Shown here piece after piece: positions 52,013-61,154 of a stretch of 64,000 bases of DNA. Origin of the DNA: Pseudomonadota bacterium. GTDB taxonomy: Bacteria; Desulfobacterota; Syntrophorhabdia; Syntrophorhabdales; Syntrophorhabdaceae. The notes under the pieces were generated by a model that did not search any database, was not told the DNA's origin, and saw only the letters and a list, made by a program, of their open reading frames with translations. How positions within the stretch are numbered: the first letter of the stretch is position 1; each line of letters begins with the position of its first letter. The position numbers were made by a program, and so were the translations under genes. The stretch spans positions 179,783 to 243,782 of the forward strand of contig JAPLKC010000089.1 in NCBI GenBank assembly GCA_026388255.1. Direction: 5' to 3'.

Positions 52013-55000
52013 TTATTTAAACTCAATCTTGTAAAAGAGGTCTACGCCGCTGTCGGTCCCCTTTCTGCTGCCTTCCACCTCCCAGTGCTTGAGAAAGGAA
52101 TACCTGGTGGTCACAATAAAATCATTGGTGAAAAGCGAACGCCCGAAGGCAACATAAAGTTCAGGCGATAGATATTTGCCGACTGTGACAATTGAACTTG
52201 AAACGCTGCCACTTCCGGCGCCGACAGTTTGACCGGCAATTCCTCTCGGTTGAATACTGCTTACCTGACTGCTGCTGGTCTTGCCCCCGGTTGATTGTAC
52301 GTCAAACGTATCAATCCCGGCGAATTTCATCAATTGACTTTGCAGGGAGGCTGATTGATCTTTGGCAAGCATAGTTCCGGCAGCCTGTAATAATAGTCCG
52401 GTCTGATTGCTGTCGGTTGCAACATCCATAGGTTTACCCAGAACAATATATGAAAGAATATCCATATCCGGCATTGCAGGCTCAGAGTATAATTTGACAA
52501 GAGGTGCGCGGGGGGTCCCTGTAATTATTACTCCGGCCTGTACATCTTTGAGCCTCCGTATATCGCGTATATTTCGAACAGCGAGAATATCCAGGGCAGC
52601 AAGATCGGCAGGCCCGCCGGTAAAAACAATACGCCCCCTGGTGATATCAAGCGAAATACCGCGTCTTTCGTATCGCCCTTTTGCAACCTGTATTTGCCCG
52701 GATGCGTCAATTTTCTCGAAGTTATGGGCTGTCAGAGACATCTTGCCTTCCAGACGCGCATTCATCCCTTCAACTTTAATCATAACCTGATCGCCAAGAA
52801 TGACATTCACCTGCATGTTAAATCCCATTGTTGAAGACTTTTTCTGCCTTTCCGGAAGGTCTACGATAACTACGTCAGAACTGCCTGAAACAAACCCCTC
52901 ATTTCCGGCGTGTTGAATAAGTGCTTGCGGAACTGTAATAGAACCTTTCAGGGCGATTTTTTGCATATTACCTTCAAAACTCAGATCAGGGCTTGTCGAC
53001 AATTGTAGTTCCGGCAGGTAAACGGTCTGGAATTTTTCACCGCGAAATTTCCCCTCATAACGCGTTATCTTCCAGTCCTTCACCCATGCTGTTGCAGAGC
53101 CTTCTATAGTACCGCCCCCGGAACTCAGCCGGAACGAATTGATATCAATATGATCCTCGCTTAGCTGCACTCCGGCTTTTATATCCTGTATCCTGATACC
53201 GGCCGGATAAAGATATGCCGAGGCATCTGCAAGGTGTATACTGCCCTTTAAATCCGGAGTGTTCCAGGTGCCTCCGGAAGCAAAATCAAAAGTTAATTGA
53301 CCCTGACTTTCGCTGATCAATCCCGGAAAGATCGCCGTGAGAAGACCCTTTTCCTGAACTTCCCCTTTAGCTATAAGCTTTATGGGACTCTGACGTTCAA
53401 CTCTGATCGGAAAGTTTGCCGGTATGGGAAGCTGGAATTCTGCCTTGAGATGGCCATGATTTGAGAGCATCGTTGCAATATTTCCTTTCATGGCAGCGCC
53501 ATCCCATGTTATGTCCATATCCGCTTTTTCAACCTTTGTTGAAATCAGCCCTTCGTCGCTTTTCCAGGCAAGTACCCCCTGGGTAAGTTTTGTTTTACCG
53601 GAGGCTTCAAAGCGCTTTCCCTGGAATAACCTCCCCTTAAGGTCGCCACTTACAGACCCTTTGAGGTCGAGAGCCAAAGAAAGCCAGGGTTTCATCATTC
53701 CCGCATCCAGGCCTTTCCAGACAGTCTCAAATTGACCTGTTTCAGGCATGCCTAAAAAAGCCGGTTGACTTGACAGAAATTTCCCCTCTACCCTTCCCCC
53801 ATCACCTGCTCCTATATCCCATGAGGCAAGGAGACCTTTTTCGTTCCAGTTGAGTTTTCCCTCCGCCTTTATTGTTTGAAGGCTGACAGGACCGCTGATT
53901 GCCATATTATCGGTTTTTACCGTAGCGGACGCCCTCATGATGTTGTTGCCGGGCCAAATTGCATCGAGAAAACCTGATACCCGGCCCATAAAATGTGTCT
54001 TTGCGATGACAAGGTTTGCCCGGCCGATATTTAAATCCTGCAAACTTGCCTTTGCATATCCAAGCATTGGATGAAAAGCAAGATCAATGTCCACCTCGAC
54101 CTTTTCCTTTGCGCTGCCTATCATGGAAAATCTGCTCAGGGCAAAACGATCTGATGAGACTTTTATTGCAGAAGGCTCCATAAGATTAAAAGAACCGAAA
54201 CGTGTATCGGTACAGGCTACCTGTGTGACCGTACCCTGCCATATGCCCTTTGTATAGCCACCGTTAAAAGAAGCCTTTGCATTACCTTCAATACCGGCAA
54301 TTGTCAGCATGATATTGTGAGCCGAAACCCTGCCTTGCACAGTAGAATCAAGCGAACCGACTTTGAAGGCGCCGTATTCAAAATTACGGATCTTCATTTT
54401 CCCCTGGAGGAGATCGGTGCCGTCGCTGTTTAGCAACGTTTCCACAGTGATTGCGTCCATTCTTGTCCCGAAGGCTGAGATTGATGTTCCATTGCCTTTC
54501 AACATACCGGCCAATTGTTCTTTGCGCCATCTCGCCCACCCGTCTGCTGTAAAGCGGCCGCCTGATGCCGGTATCAAACCGGAAAGATCGCTTACACGTA
54601 TCCGGTAATCGATCTTCTCATTAAATACACCTGATGCTGCAAGATCAAAACCGTTGCCGTGAAGCGCGAATTGCACAAGATCAAAGACACCCCGATGCCA
54701 TCTTGCATCCATACTGCCGGTGAGGGCCCTGTTGCGAAGTTTACTGTCCAGAATATCAGCCTTTATCATACCTTCCACGGGGGCTATCCTTGACCATTGG
54801 ACACCCCCTTGAAAATCAACATTTATCCGACCCTGCCAGTCGGGTGTGATTTTGGAAGGGTCAAGTTCTCTGGCCTGGAAGGAACCTGACAGGGAAATAT
54901 CTTTAACCCAGTCTGCTTTTAACTCTCCTTTCATTGTTCCGTTAAAAATTCTGCCGTCAATAGTCAATGATTTCATCCCATCAAGATTCATATCAAAGGC

Positions 55001-56026
55001 ACCTGTAATATGGGCTTCCTTCCAGGAAGGCGCGGGATTCTTGAGGTTGAAACTGCCCCGGTAATTGATAAAATCACTCTTCAGCTCCAGGCTACCCGCA
55101 AGGGCTGTTTCAACCTTCAATTCCTTTGAGAGGTTAACATCTGAAACATTGATATGAAAATCCATGGAAGGCACGCCGGAAGAAAAATCTATTTCCCCTT
55201 TCGCGAGCAATTTTCCCTTACGTCCTTCCTGGTTAATTATAAGATCATTGATGTTCAAATCGTATTGTCTCACCCCCAGCACACCTGCTGATTTAAGGTT
55301 CTCCTGTTTGCCGGACATGGCGATGATATTAAAAGGTCCTGACATCTGTTCCAGGCTACGCCCCTTTTTCAGCTTCATGGTCAGTACAAGGCTGTTCATG
55401 CCTGCAACCATGCTTGTCGGCGTCATCTTGAGATTGGCAGAGAGCGTTGGACGGACGAAAGTCGTCTTGAAATTCCCTTCAGTCTTCCCGATAGGAGACT
55501 GCATTACCAGATCATTGGCGGAAAAGGTTCCAAAAAACCAGGTGATCTTTGTGGTAAGGCTGTCCAGAATATTCAGCTTCAAGTTGCCGCTCCGGTAAAT
55601 CAATCTGTTGATCTCGAAAGAATTTATCCACCCGTTGAGTGAATAAAGAAAGCCGGGAGGCTTAGGCCATGTAAGGTCAAGAGGATTTCTGACTTCCGGG
55701 CGCTTGTCATCAAGGGAGATGCCATTAACGACAAACTCTTTTATTGCCACGCTTCCTGTAACTATATACAAGGGTTGCCAGGAAAACTTTATGCTGTCTA
55801 TCCCCAGCTTCCAACCCTTTGTATCCGCCCTGATGCCTTCAAGCTGTAAATCGCCTGCCAGAGTACCTGATATTTTTTCAATATGGATTTTTGCGGGAAG
55901 GAAATGCAATGAACCTTCAAGCGCCCAACGGGCTCCCCGGTTCGTACACAAAACCCAGAAAAGCGTTCCGTAAATAACAATGGTGAACAACAGGGCAAGC
56001 AACCATATCCTGGTCCGTCTTTTCAA
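52013..56026 (-). CDS. tamB: Translocation and assembly module protein TamB
   Basis: A 1337-aa protein with an N-terminal membrane anchor (WLLALLFTIVIYGTLFWVL), a very long stretch of alternating beta-strand sequence, and the DUF490 C-terminal domain (ILSYIVLGKPMDVATDSNQ then LLLQAAGTMLA). TamB spans the periplasm as a hydrophobic groove and acts with TamA in outer-membrane protein or phospholipid transport. It starts at TTG on the TamA stop (TTGA overlap). Confidence 0.93.
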   Translation of the reverse strand: MKRRTRIWLLALLFTIVIYGTLFWVLCTNRGARWALEGSLHFLPAKIHIEKISGTLAGDLQLEGIRADTKGWKLGIDSIKFSWQPLYIVTGSVAIKEFVVNGISLDDKRPEVRNPLDLTWPKPPGFLYSLNGWINSFEINRLIYRSGNLKLNILDSLTTKITWFFGTFSANDLVMQSPIGKTEGNFKTTFVRPTLSANLKMTPTSMVAGMNSLVLTMKLKKGRSLEQMSGPFNIIAMSGKQENLKSAGVLGVRQYDLNINDLIINQEGRKGKLLAKGEIDFSSGVPSMDFHINVSDVNLSKELKVETALAGSLELKSDFINYRGSFNLKNPAPSWKEAHITGAFDMNLDGMKSLTIDGRIFNGTMKGELKADWVKDISLSGSFQARELDPSKITPDWQGRINVDFQGGVQWSRIAPVEGMIKADILDSKLRNRALTGSMDARWHRGVFDLVQFALHGNGFDLAASGVFNEKIDYRIRVSDLSGLIPASGGRFTADGWARWRKEQLAGMLKGNGTSISAFGTRMDAITVETLLNSDGTDLLQGKMKIRNFEYGAFKVGSLDSTVQGRVSAHNIMLTIAGIEGNAKASFNGGYTKGIWQGTVTQVACTDTRFGSFNLMEPSAIKVSSDRFALSRFSMIGSAKEKVEVDIDLAFHPMLGYAKASLQDLNIGRANLVIAKTHFMGRVSGFLDAIWPGNNIMRASATVKTDNMAISGPVSLQTIKAEGKLNWNEKGLLASWDIGAGDGGRVEGKFLSSQPAFLGMPETGQFETVWKGLDAGMMKPWLSLALDLKGSVSGDLKGRLFQGKRFEASGKTKLTQGVLAWKSDEGLISTKVEKADMDITWDGAAMKGNIATMLSNHGHLKAEFQLPIPANFPIRVERQSPIKLIAKGEVQEKGLLTAIFPGLISESQGQLTFDFASGGTWNTPDLKGSIHLADASAYLYPAGIRIQDIKAGVQLSEDHIDINSFRLSSGGGTIEGSATAWVKDWKITRYEGKFRGEKFQTVYLPELQLSTSPDLSFEGNMQKIALKGSITVPQALIQHAGNEGFVSGSSDVVIVDLPERQKKSSTMGFNMQVNVILGDQVMIKVEGMNARLEGKMSLTAHNFEKIDASGQIQVAKGRYERRGISLDITRGRIVFTGGPADLAALDILAVRNIRDIRRLKDVQAGVIITGTPRAPLVKLYSEPAMPDMDILSYIVLGKPMDVATDSNQTGLLLQAAGTMLAKDQSASLQSQLMKFAGIDTFDVQSTGGKTSSSQVSSIQPRGIAGQTVGAGSGSVSSSIVTVGKYLSPELYVAFGRSLFTNDFIVTTRYSFLKHWEVEGSRKGTDSGVDLFYKIEFK

Positions 56027-57930
56027 AGTTCCATTCCTATTGAAAAATGTATTCTGTAGCCGGGACTTGCAATACCGATCTGACGTGCAAGATCAAACCT
56101 TATCGGTCCCACCGGCGTATAATAACGGCAGCCGATTCCTGTGCCCTGGGCCGGATCTATGTTTGAAAAATTATTAAAGGCGTTTCCGACATCGTAAAAG
56201 GCGGCTATTCCCCAGTTATTGCTTATTGCACGTTCCAGTTCAATATTCCCGACAAGAATGTTCCTCCCGCCGGTCACTTCTCCATTGTCGCCTTTGGGTC
56301 CCAGCGACTGATATTTATAGCCGCGAATATTGTTGTCGCCACCGGCAAAAAAACGAAGCGTAATAGGCAAATCACGTGCGGCGTCCGCCTGCCACGTTGC
56401 ACCGGCTTGCATTCTTGTTAAAATTGAAAAACGGTAAGGGAGAGGGATGATTATCTCCCCTTTTAATGTGTATTGCATAAATGCAACATCAGAACCCAAT
56501 TCTTTAGTTGTGCCCTTTAATTCCGTCTGATAATGATATCCCCTGTACGGACGTAACAATTTGTCAAAACGGCGTTCGGAAAACCTTAATCCGGGCATGA
56601 TGAGAAAGGAATTCGTCCGTTCGTTGCCTGCCTCTGAATGTTCCTTCTGCATCTGCATAAAAAGAGAACCGATCCTTCCAATACCGAAGCTTCTTGCACG
56701 TTCAACCTCTGTTGTTGCCAAATTGATAGTGTAGCTCTGGGTATCCTCTGCCTGGGCTGCTATCTTAAAAGATGTAAGTGTGTTTGCATCCTTTTGTCCG
56801 GGTATTGTATAGCGCGTTGCTATACCTTGCAATGTAGGGCTGACGGTCATTTCCGCCAGCAATTCATGACCCCTGCGGGCGATATTAACATCCTGGTAAT
56901 ACAATGATCCCCTGGGTCCCGTATCAGTGCCGTAACCGATGCCGATTTTAAAACGTTTCGGCAATGAAGGCACAAGTACGATCTCAATGGGAACCTGGTA
57001 ATCGACAGCCTTTTCTTTCTTAGCATTAATAACTATTTCTCTGAAACGGTCCGAATTGGTCAGGTTAGCCTGTGTATTGGCAAGCTTCTCATAGGAAAAC
57101 ACTTCGCCGCCTTTGAATTGAAGATAGCGACTCAAAAAAATCTCCGGATAAGAGATATTGCCCGAAAAGGTTACATCCCCGAACCTGTATTGAGAACCTG
57201 TCTGAAGGACAATGTCAATCTGCGCTTCCAGGCTGTTTAATAAAACGCTGATTTTATGAACCGAAAATGACACATCGAGATAACCGAGGTCTACCATTCT
57301 GTTCTGTAATTCGGCCTTTGCACGTTCATATATATCCTGACGGAGCACATCGCCCTTACGGAGCGGAAATTTTGATATGAGATCAGCAAGCGCCTTTTCT
57401 CCGGCGCCGGGACCGTCTGCGCTCACCGACACGGCACTAATACGGAGCGGATCCCCTTTCTTTACATTAACCTGCAAACGGTATTTCCCTTCATCCGTTC
57501 TATCAATTGTCGTTGATACCTCGGTTTTATAATACCCGAAAGGTTCAAGGCTATTATGCACTTTTTGGGGGATTTCTTTTTTAAAACGTTCAAGCCATCT
57601 TCTGTCCACACTCCCTTCCTTGACAAGCCCGGAGGGAATTACAAGCGCTGCTTCCACATTTGTACGTTCTACCCCGTCAAGTCCTTCCACCGCGACCTGC
57701 AGTTGTTCTCCGGCAGCATACAGTACAGTTGTAATACAAAGGTACAGGATAAAACTGAAAATCAGTCTTAAAAACAGTATTCTCTCCCGGCCGGATGTCT
57801 TCTTTCCCTGGAAACACGATATAAAAACACCGCCTGTTATCATAAAGGGCGCTGTGCAGCCGCCCCTGAGTGAACATTCATCCCTGGTTCTGTCGATACC
57901 TGTTCTACATATATCTTTCACATCGCGCAT
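56023..57930 (-). CDS. tamA: Outer-membrane assembly protein TamA
   Basis: An Omp85-family protein (up to 635 aa). A hydrophobic signal (LIFSFILYLCITTVLYAAG) is followed by POTRA domains (about 75-320) and a 16-strand barrel region (about 330-635) with FFAGGDNNIRGYKYQSLGP, the conserved loop-6 motif. The signal peptide begins about 50 residues after the annotated ATG, and no ATG or GTG lies near it. The true start is unclear, with M30 (57843) or a non-ATG codon near 57780 as options. It is co-transcribed with tamB. Confidence 0.9.
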   Translation of the reverse strand: MRDVKDICRTGIDRTRDECSLRGGCTAPFMITGGVFISCFQGKKTSGRERILFLRLIFSFILYLCITTVLYAAGEQLQVAVEGLDGVERTNVEAALVIPSGLVKEGSVDRRWLERFKKEIPQKVHNSLEPFGYYKTEVSTTIDRTDEGKYRLQVNVKKGDPLRISAVSVSADGPGAGEKALADLISKFPLRKGDVLRQDIYERAKAELQNRMVDLGYLDVSFSVHKISVLLNSLEAQIDIVLQTGSQYRFGDVTFSGNISYPEIFLSRYLQFKGGEVFSYEKLANTQANLTNSDRFREIVINAKKEKAVDYQVPIEIVLVPSLPKRFKIGIGYGTDTGPRGSLYYQDVNIARRGHELLAEMTVSPTLQGIATRYTIPGQKDANTLTSFKIAAQAEDTQSYTINLATTEVERARSFGIGRIGSLFMQMQKEHSEAGNERTNSFLIMPGLRFSERRFDKLLRPYRGYHYQTELKGTTKELGSDVAFMQYTLKGEIIIPLPYRFSILTRMQAGATWQADAARDLPITLRFFAGGDNNIRGYKYQSLGPKGDNGEVTGGRNILVGNIELERAISNNWGIAAFYDVGNAFNNFSNIDPAQGTGIGCRYYTPVGPIRFDLARQIGIASPGYRIHFSIGMEL

Positions 57931-58009
57931 GATAGGACATAGTATACATAATGAGCCGATAAAACAAAATGCGATTTTTTAAGTGCAAAGGCTATTTTAA
58001 AAAGTTAAA

Positions 58010-58036
58010 ATAGATTTTCACGGACTATTTCCGTGG
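58010..58036. repeat. CACGGA hairpin, second member of a repeat family
   Basis: AATAGATTTTCACGGA-CTATT-TCCGTGG closely resembles 35611-35637 (AATAGAATTCCACGGG-CTTG-CCCGTGG) in stem and left flank. The stem is perfect with a different loop. It lies between tamA and the rubredoxin gene. Confidence 0.6.
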
Positions 58037-58082
58037 TACTATAAATACATACGCTTCGCATGATAAAAATGCAGCAACCCGG

Positions 58083-58134
58083 GTTTGAAAGTTTGGGCAT
58101 TCTCCTTGTGGGGAGACTGAATCATGGTTCAAAC
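58083..58134 (+). other. Nested hairpin ahead of the rubredoxin gene
   Basis: Outer arms GTTTGAA/TTCAAAC (58083-58089 and 58128-58134) enclose an inner TCTCC/GGAGA hairpin (58101-58116). It lies about 50 bases before rubredoxin. It may be a leader structure, but it matches no riboswitch that I know. Confidence 0.35.
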
Positions 58135-58182
58135 TATAAGGCAAAATTGGTTTTGATAAAATAACTAAAAAAGGAGGAAATT

Positions 58183-58317
58183 ATGGTCTGGACATGTTCT
58201 GTGTGTGGTTTTCAATATGATGAAAAAGTCGAAAAGGTGCCATTTGAAAAATTGCCGGAGGATTGGTGCTGCCCTATTTGTGGTGCGCCTAAAAGCGCTT
58301 TTGAGAAATCTGCTTAA
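58183..58317 (+). CDS. Rubredoxin
   Basis: A 44-aa protein with the two iron-binding knuckles CSVCGFQYD and [11 protein letters not shown] and the intervening [10 protein letters not shown]. An extra Cys precedes the second knuckle. AAGGAGG lies six bases before the ATG. Rubredoxin passes electrons to rubrerythrin-type peroxidases; the rubrerythrin gene begins 29 bases later with its own AGGAGG. Confidence 0.95.
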   Translation: MVWTCSVCGFQYDEKVEKVPFEKLPEDWCCPICGAPKSAFEKSA

Positions 58318-58346
58318 TTAAAGACAACAATAAAGGAGGCGAATTT

Positions 58347-58865
58347 ATGACAAAATTGTGGAGATGTATAATTTGCGGAGATCCTTATGTGGGGGACAAC
58401 CCGCCATCAAACTGCCCGTTCTGCGGCGCCCATTTGCCTTACATAAAAGAAGCAAAAACAGCAAATGTGGGTTTTGATGTTACCTTAAGTGATAAGGACA
58501 AAGCCAATGTAGAATATGCCCTCAAAGTTGAAGTAAGCAACTCATCCTTTTATCTCTGCGCTGCCGATAAGACAGATGATGCGGAGGGGAAGCTCCTCTT
58601 CAAGGCATTGGCTAAAATAGAGGCAGAACACGCTGCTATCTGGAAAAAAATCCTGAAGCTCCCTGCTGTGCCTCCAGGAAATGAAACATGTTTTATTGAA
58701 AATCCTAAAAATTTACAGGAGTCCCACGAACGTGAAACGCGGGCAATCGCATTTTACCGTAAATCAGCAGAAGAAGCGGACAATACACGGGTAAAAGAGA
58801 TATTTGAAGCATTGGTGGAGGTTGAAACAGACCATCTGTATCTGTCAGAGGAGAGGCTCAGGTAA
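58347..58865 (+). CDS. Rubrerythrin with N-terminal rubredoxin-like domain
   Basis: A 172-aa protein in reverse rubrerythrin order. The N-terminal about 35 residues hold CIICGDPYVG and CPFCGAHLPY for an Fe(Cys)4 site. The rest is a ferritin-like four-helix bundle with di-iron ligands in KIEAEHAAIWK, ESHERETRAIAFYRKSAEE and VEVETDHLYLSEERL. It reduces hydrogen peroxide in anaerobes. It forms an operon with the rubredoxin gene. Confidence 0.92.
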   Translation: MTKLWRCIICGDPYVGDNPPSNCPFCGAHLPYIKEAKTANVGFDVTLSDKDKANVEYALKVEVSNSSFYLCAADKTDDAEGKLLFKALAKIEAEHAAIWKKILKLPAVPPGNETCFIENPKNLQESHERETRAIAFYRKSAEEADNTRVKEIFEALVEVETDHLYLSEERLR

Positions 58866-58896
58866 TATTAGTTACAAAACTATCAAAAAAATATTT

Positions 58897-58910
58897 TGGT
58901 GGAGGCGGCG
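58897..58910. other. Possible attachment-site fragment resembling the 3' end of tmRNA
   Basis: TGGTGGAGGCGGCG is the reverse complement of CGCCGCCTCCACCA, the sequence that ends many bacterial tmRNA genes and is a common integrase target. The T-stem that should follow is absent, so it is not a tmRNA gene. It lies just before an AlpA-type gene and other apparent island remains. Confidence 0.35.
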
Positions 58911-59014
58911 TCCATCGATTTAACACTATAATTTATTGGTATCATAGCACTATTTAGCATAATAAAACTATAGATACCCCCATAACAACCCCCAAAAAGG
59001 TGGTTTTGCCTGAT

Positions 59015-59209
59015 TTAAGATTCATTAGCTTGCTCGGTTCGGTCCTTTGCTCCAATAGTGTCTATGTCGGCTTCGAGCCATACCGTGACACGTGGTGACA
59101 GCTTGATGGATTTAGGAAAGGTGCCTTTTTTCACGCCGGACCACCACGTAGATTTACTTACGGGAATCCGTTCAAGCACTTGCGGTAGTCGCAGATAACG
59201 TTTATTCAT
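59015..59209 (-). CDS. AlpA-family helix-turn-helix regulator
   Basis: A 64-aa DNA-binding protein. RYLRLPQVLERIPVSKSTWW and FPKSIKLSPRVTVWLEADID are the AlpA/excisionase-like motif. Such proteins control integrase genes of phages and islands. GGAGG lies seven bases before the ATG at 59209. It overlaps the end of the upstream gene by eight bases. No integrase is present. Confidence 0.85.
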   Translation of the reverse strand: MNKRYLRLPQVLERIPVSKSTWWSGVKKGTFPKSIKLSPRVTVWLEADIDTIGAKDRTEQANES

Positions 59210-59429
59210 AACTATTACCTCCACATAATCTGGTCACAGCACAGGCTATTTGCCATCCTTGCTGCCATTTTTTGTCAATTATCATCAATATTGATCCACC
59301 TTTTACACAGATACTGGACAAACACCTTGCGCCAGGAGGGTTCATTGTTTTCAAAATATATTTTAGTGAATTTTCGAGATAGGCCATCGCCATTGGATTT
59401 TTAAGTTTCTTTCCATTCGAAGTCTTCAT
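59202..59429 (-). CDS. Small hypothetical protein upstream of the AlpA-like gene
   Basis: A 75-aa protein with a strong AAGGAGGAG site. It has four cysteines and several tryptophans (KKWQQGWQIACAVTRLCGGN) and no known motif. It forms a two-gene operon with the AlpA-like gene, and so probably belongs to the same mobile element. Confidence 0.65.
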   Translation of the reverse strand: MKTSNGKKLKNPMAMAYLENSLKYILKTMNPPGARCLSSICVKGGSILMIIDKKWQQGWQIACAVTRLCGGNSYE

Positions 59430-59574
59430 GGTTATCTCCTCCTTAATTTGATATTACTTCCGAGGAATAACCCTCAAATAAAAGTGTGGAAAATGGCTAT
59501 TATGATCTGATATTATTAGATATTATATTTGTTTAATAATTAGTGACTATTTTTACTTATTCTTGGAGATAATT

Positions 59575-60201
59575 GTGGTTTCAAAAAGTGCAGCACAAAG
59601 ACAAAAAGAAAAAAGAGATAGGAAAAAGAAAACCGGAAAATACATTAATATTTTTATTTCAAACGAGATCATCAAGAAAATAAAGGGTAGACCAAGCATC
59701 ATTGTGGAACATTTCCATGCTTTCTCTGATTTGATCAAAATAATCGAAGACCAGAAAAAAGAGAATATTATGTTGAGGCAGAGACTTGATGATTCGTTTA
59801 ATTTCACTAAAATGATTAGCGAAGAATGGTTGAAGGTATACAACGAAATAAAGATCCCTATACACTTGGGTCTGAATAAGGATGTTGTGATAGCCGCTAA
59901 TGCAAAAAGAAGAAAAGAAAAGAAAAGAAATTTTGACTTTGATATCTTGACTTATAAACAAAAAGAATTATACAGAATGGCAATAGACTACGCGAGCATG
60001 ATGAGAAACGAACTTTTTAAATATTATGAAGTTATGACGGAAATCAAAAAAGTTTTAGTTAATCTATCCAAATATGATGAAAATAGCAGTAAGTTTGATA
60101 TTCAAGAAATTAAAGATAAATGTTGGAAATTATCTGATAATAGAATTGATTTTGACAAAAAAGAAGAAATAATTTATTATCAGCTCAAGAATTTTTTTTA
60201 G
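59575..60201 (+). CDS. Hypothetical protein of foreign appearance
   Basis: A 208-aa Lys-rich protein starting at GTG six bases after GGAG (a TTG four codons earlier is less likely). The first 25 residues are strongly basic (AQRQKEKRDRKKKTGKY). A ribbon-helix-like stretch (INIFISNEIIKKIKG) and a coiled coil follow. Codon use is more AT-rich than the neighbouring genes. DNA binding is plausible; no family was recognised. It is divergent from the AlpA pair. Confidence 0.65.
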   Translation: MVSKSAAQRQKEKRDRKKKTGKYINIFISNEIIKKIKGRPSIIVEHFHAFSDLIKIIEDQKKENIMLRQRLDDSFNFTKMISEEWLKVYNEIKIPIHLGLNKDVVIAANAKRRKEKKRNFDFDILTYKQKELYRMAIDYASMMRNELFKYYEVMTEIKKVLVNLSKYDENSSKFDIQEIKDKCWKLSDNRIDFDKKEEIIYYQLKNFF

Positions 60202-60280
60202 AATGAACAACATGGTACGAGCAGACAAAGCTAATCAACTATTGGCGTTAATTCCACTTTTTCTACAACGAGTCTGGAGT

Positions 60281-60415
60281 TCAAGCATCAATCTGTTTGA
60301 GTGTAAAAGCGATCTGCTCCTCTGTGAATTTTGATGTCTTCATGGCCCAATCCTCCTTGTCTATTTTGCCAGAAAACTAACATTTTGTGTTGTACAGTTT
60401 TTTGGGGGCAGGTCC
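60281..60415 (-). mobile_element. IS3-family remnant: IS end plus first codons of transposase OrfA
   Basis: On the minus strand an AGGAGG site is followed by ATG (60343) and MKTSKFTEEQIAFTLKQID, the start of IS3-family OrfA proteins, then a stop at 60281. Upstream, near 60391-60415, the sequence ends in GGACCTGCCCCCAAAAAACT on the minus strand, like an IS terminal repeat. The remainder of the transposase is missing. Confidence 0.7.
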
Positions 60416-60417
60416 TA

Positions 60418-60719
60418 AAGCCCACCATTCAATGGCATCATGGCTTGTTCAGAGAATATTTAATCCTAACGAAGTACTCCATACAATCATCTTACCCATC
60501 CAGGCAATGCTTTTCTCGTCTTTGACATGCCCATAGGAAGTATGTCGTGTTTCTGGATAAAAGCATAATAGAGGTTAAAGCGAGTATTTCTAACATGAAG
60601 AAGTCAATCATAGGGCCTTTTCGGTAAATCTAAGAATAGTTTATTGTAATGATTAATTCGGCCAAATCTCAGGTTGTAACAGCTTACGAATGGTTATCAA
60701 TGGATCAAAATGAATTTCT
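60418..60719. other. Gene-free stretch after the IS remnant
   Basis: Three hundred bases without a credible gene, ribosome site or strong repeat. Short broken reading frames on the minus strand may be decayed coding sequence, in keeping with island debris. Confidence 0.5.
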
Positions 60720-60748
60720 TTGACAAAAAATTGGCATGTTGGTATATT
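60720..60748 (+). promoter_or_regulatory. Sigma-70 promoter of the arsR-type operon
   Basis: TTGACA and TATATT are 17 bases apart. The predicted start is near 60755, 21 bases before the ATG, and AGAGG serves as ribosome site. Confidence 0.8.
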
Positions 60749-60756
60749 AACCAACA
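60737..60756. promoter_or_regulatory. Operator palindrome overlapping the -10
   Basis: TGTTGGT and ACCAACA are perfect 7-base arms around six bases that include most of the -10 element. This is where an ArsR-type repressor would block polymerase, so autoregulation by the following gene is likely. Confidence 0.7.
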
Positions 60757-60775
60757 ATAGTAGAGGGGTTGATAT

Positions 60776-61096
60776 ATGATAAGCTTTGAAGAAGCAGAAA
60801 TAAGAAGCAGAATAATTAAGGCGCTGGCACATCCGGTACGATTGATGATAGTTGAGGTGCTTAAGGATGGAGAGACCCCCTTTTCAAAACTCAACAACCT
60901 TTTTGAATCTGATAAATCAACTGTATCGAAACACCTTCTTGTATTGAAGGAGGCAGGGATCGTCTCTTCACGGAAAAGTGGTTTGGAAATGTTCTATAAG
61001 CTTGAGGTGCCATGTATTACCGATTTTTTTAGCTGTGTTACTGCAGTTATCGAAAATACCGTAAAAAAACAAAAGGCATGCCTGTGTAGCAAGTAA
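60776..61096 (+). CDS. ArsR-family repressor
   Basis: A 106-aa winged-helix protein: IIKALAHPVRLMIVEVLKD and FESDKSTVSKHLLVLKEAGI are the ArsR pattern. There is no CxC in the recognition helix. Cys residues occur at the C-terminal end (VPCITDFFSCV and KACLCSK), so sensing could use thiols or metal there. It heads the plus-strand cluster of thiol proteins. Confidence 0.9.
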   Translation: MISFEEAEIRSRIIKALAHPVRLMIVEVLKDGETPFSKLNNLFESDKSTVSKHLLVLKEAGIVSSRKSGLEMFYKLEVPCITDFFSCVTAVIENTVKKQKACLCSK

Positions 61097-61154
61097 TTTT
61101 TTGTTACTGCGCTGATATATTTGTGAATACAGTATTACATAATGATGAGCCACT

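Noticed and set aside
58083..58134. Riboswitch ahead of rubredoxin
   Set aside because: The nested hairpin does not carry the conserved core of any riboswitch class I can recognise; kept only as an unexplained structure.
58880..58930. Complete tmRNA or tRNA gene
   Set aside because: Only the last 14 bases match; the T-stem and the remaining structure are absent.
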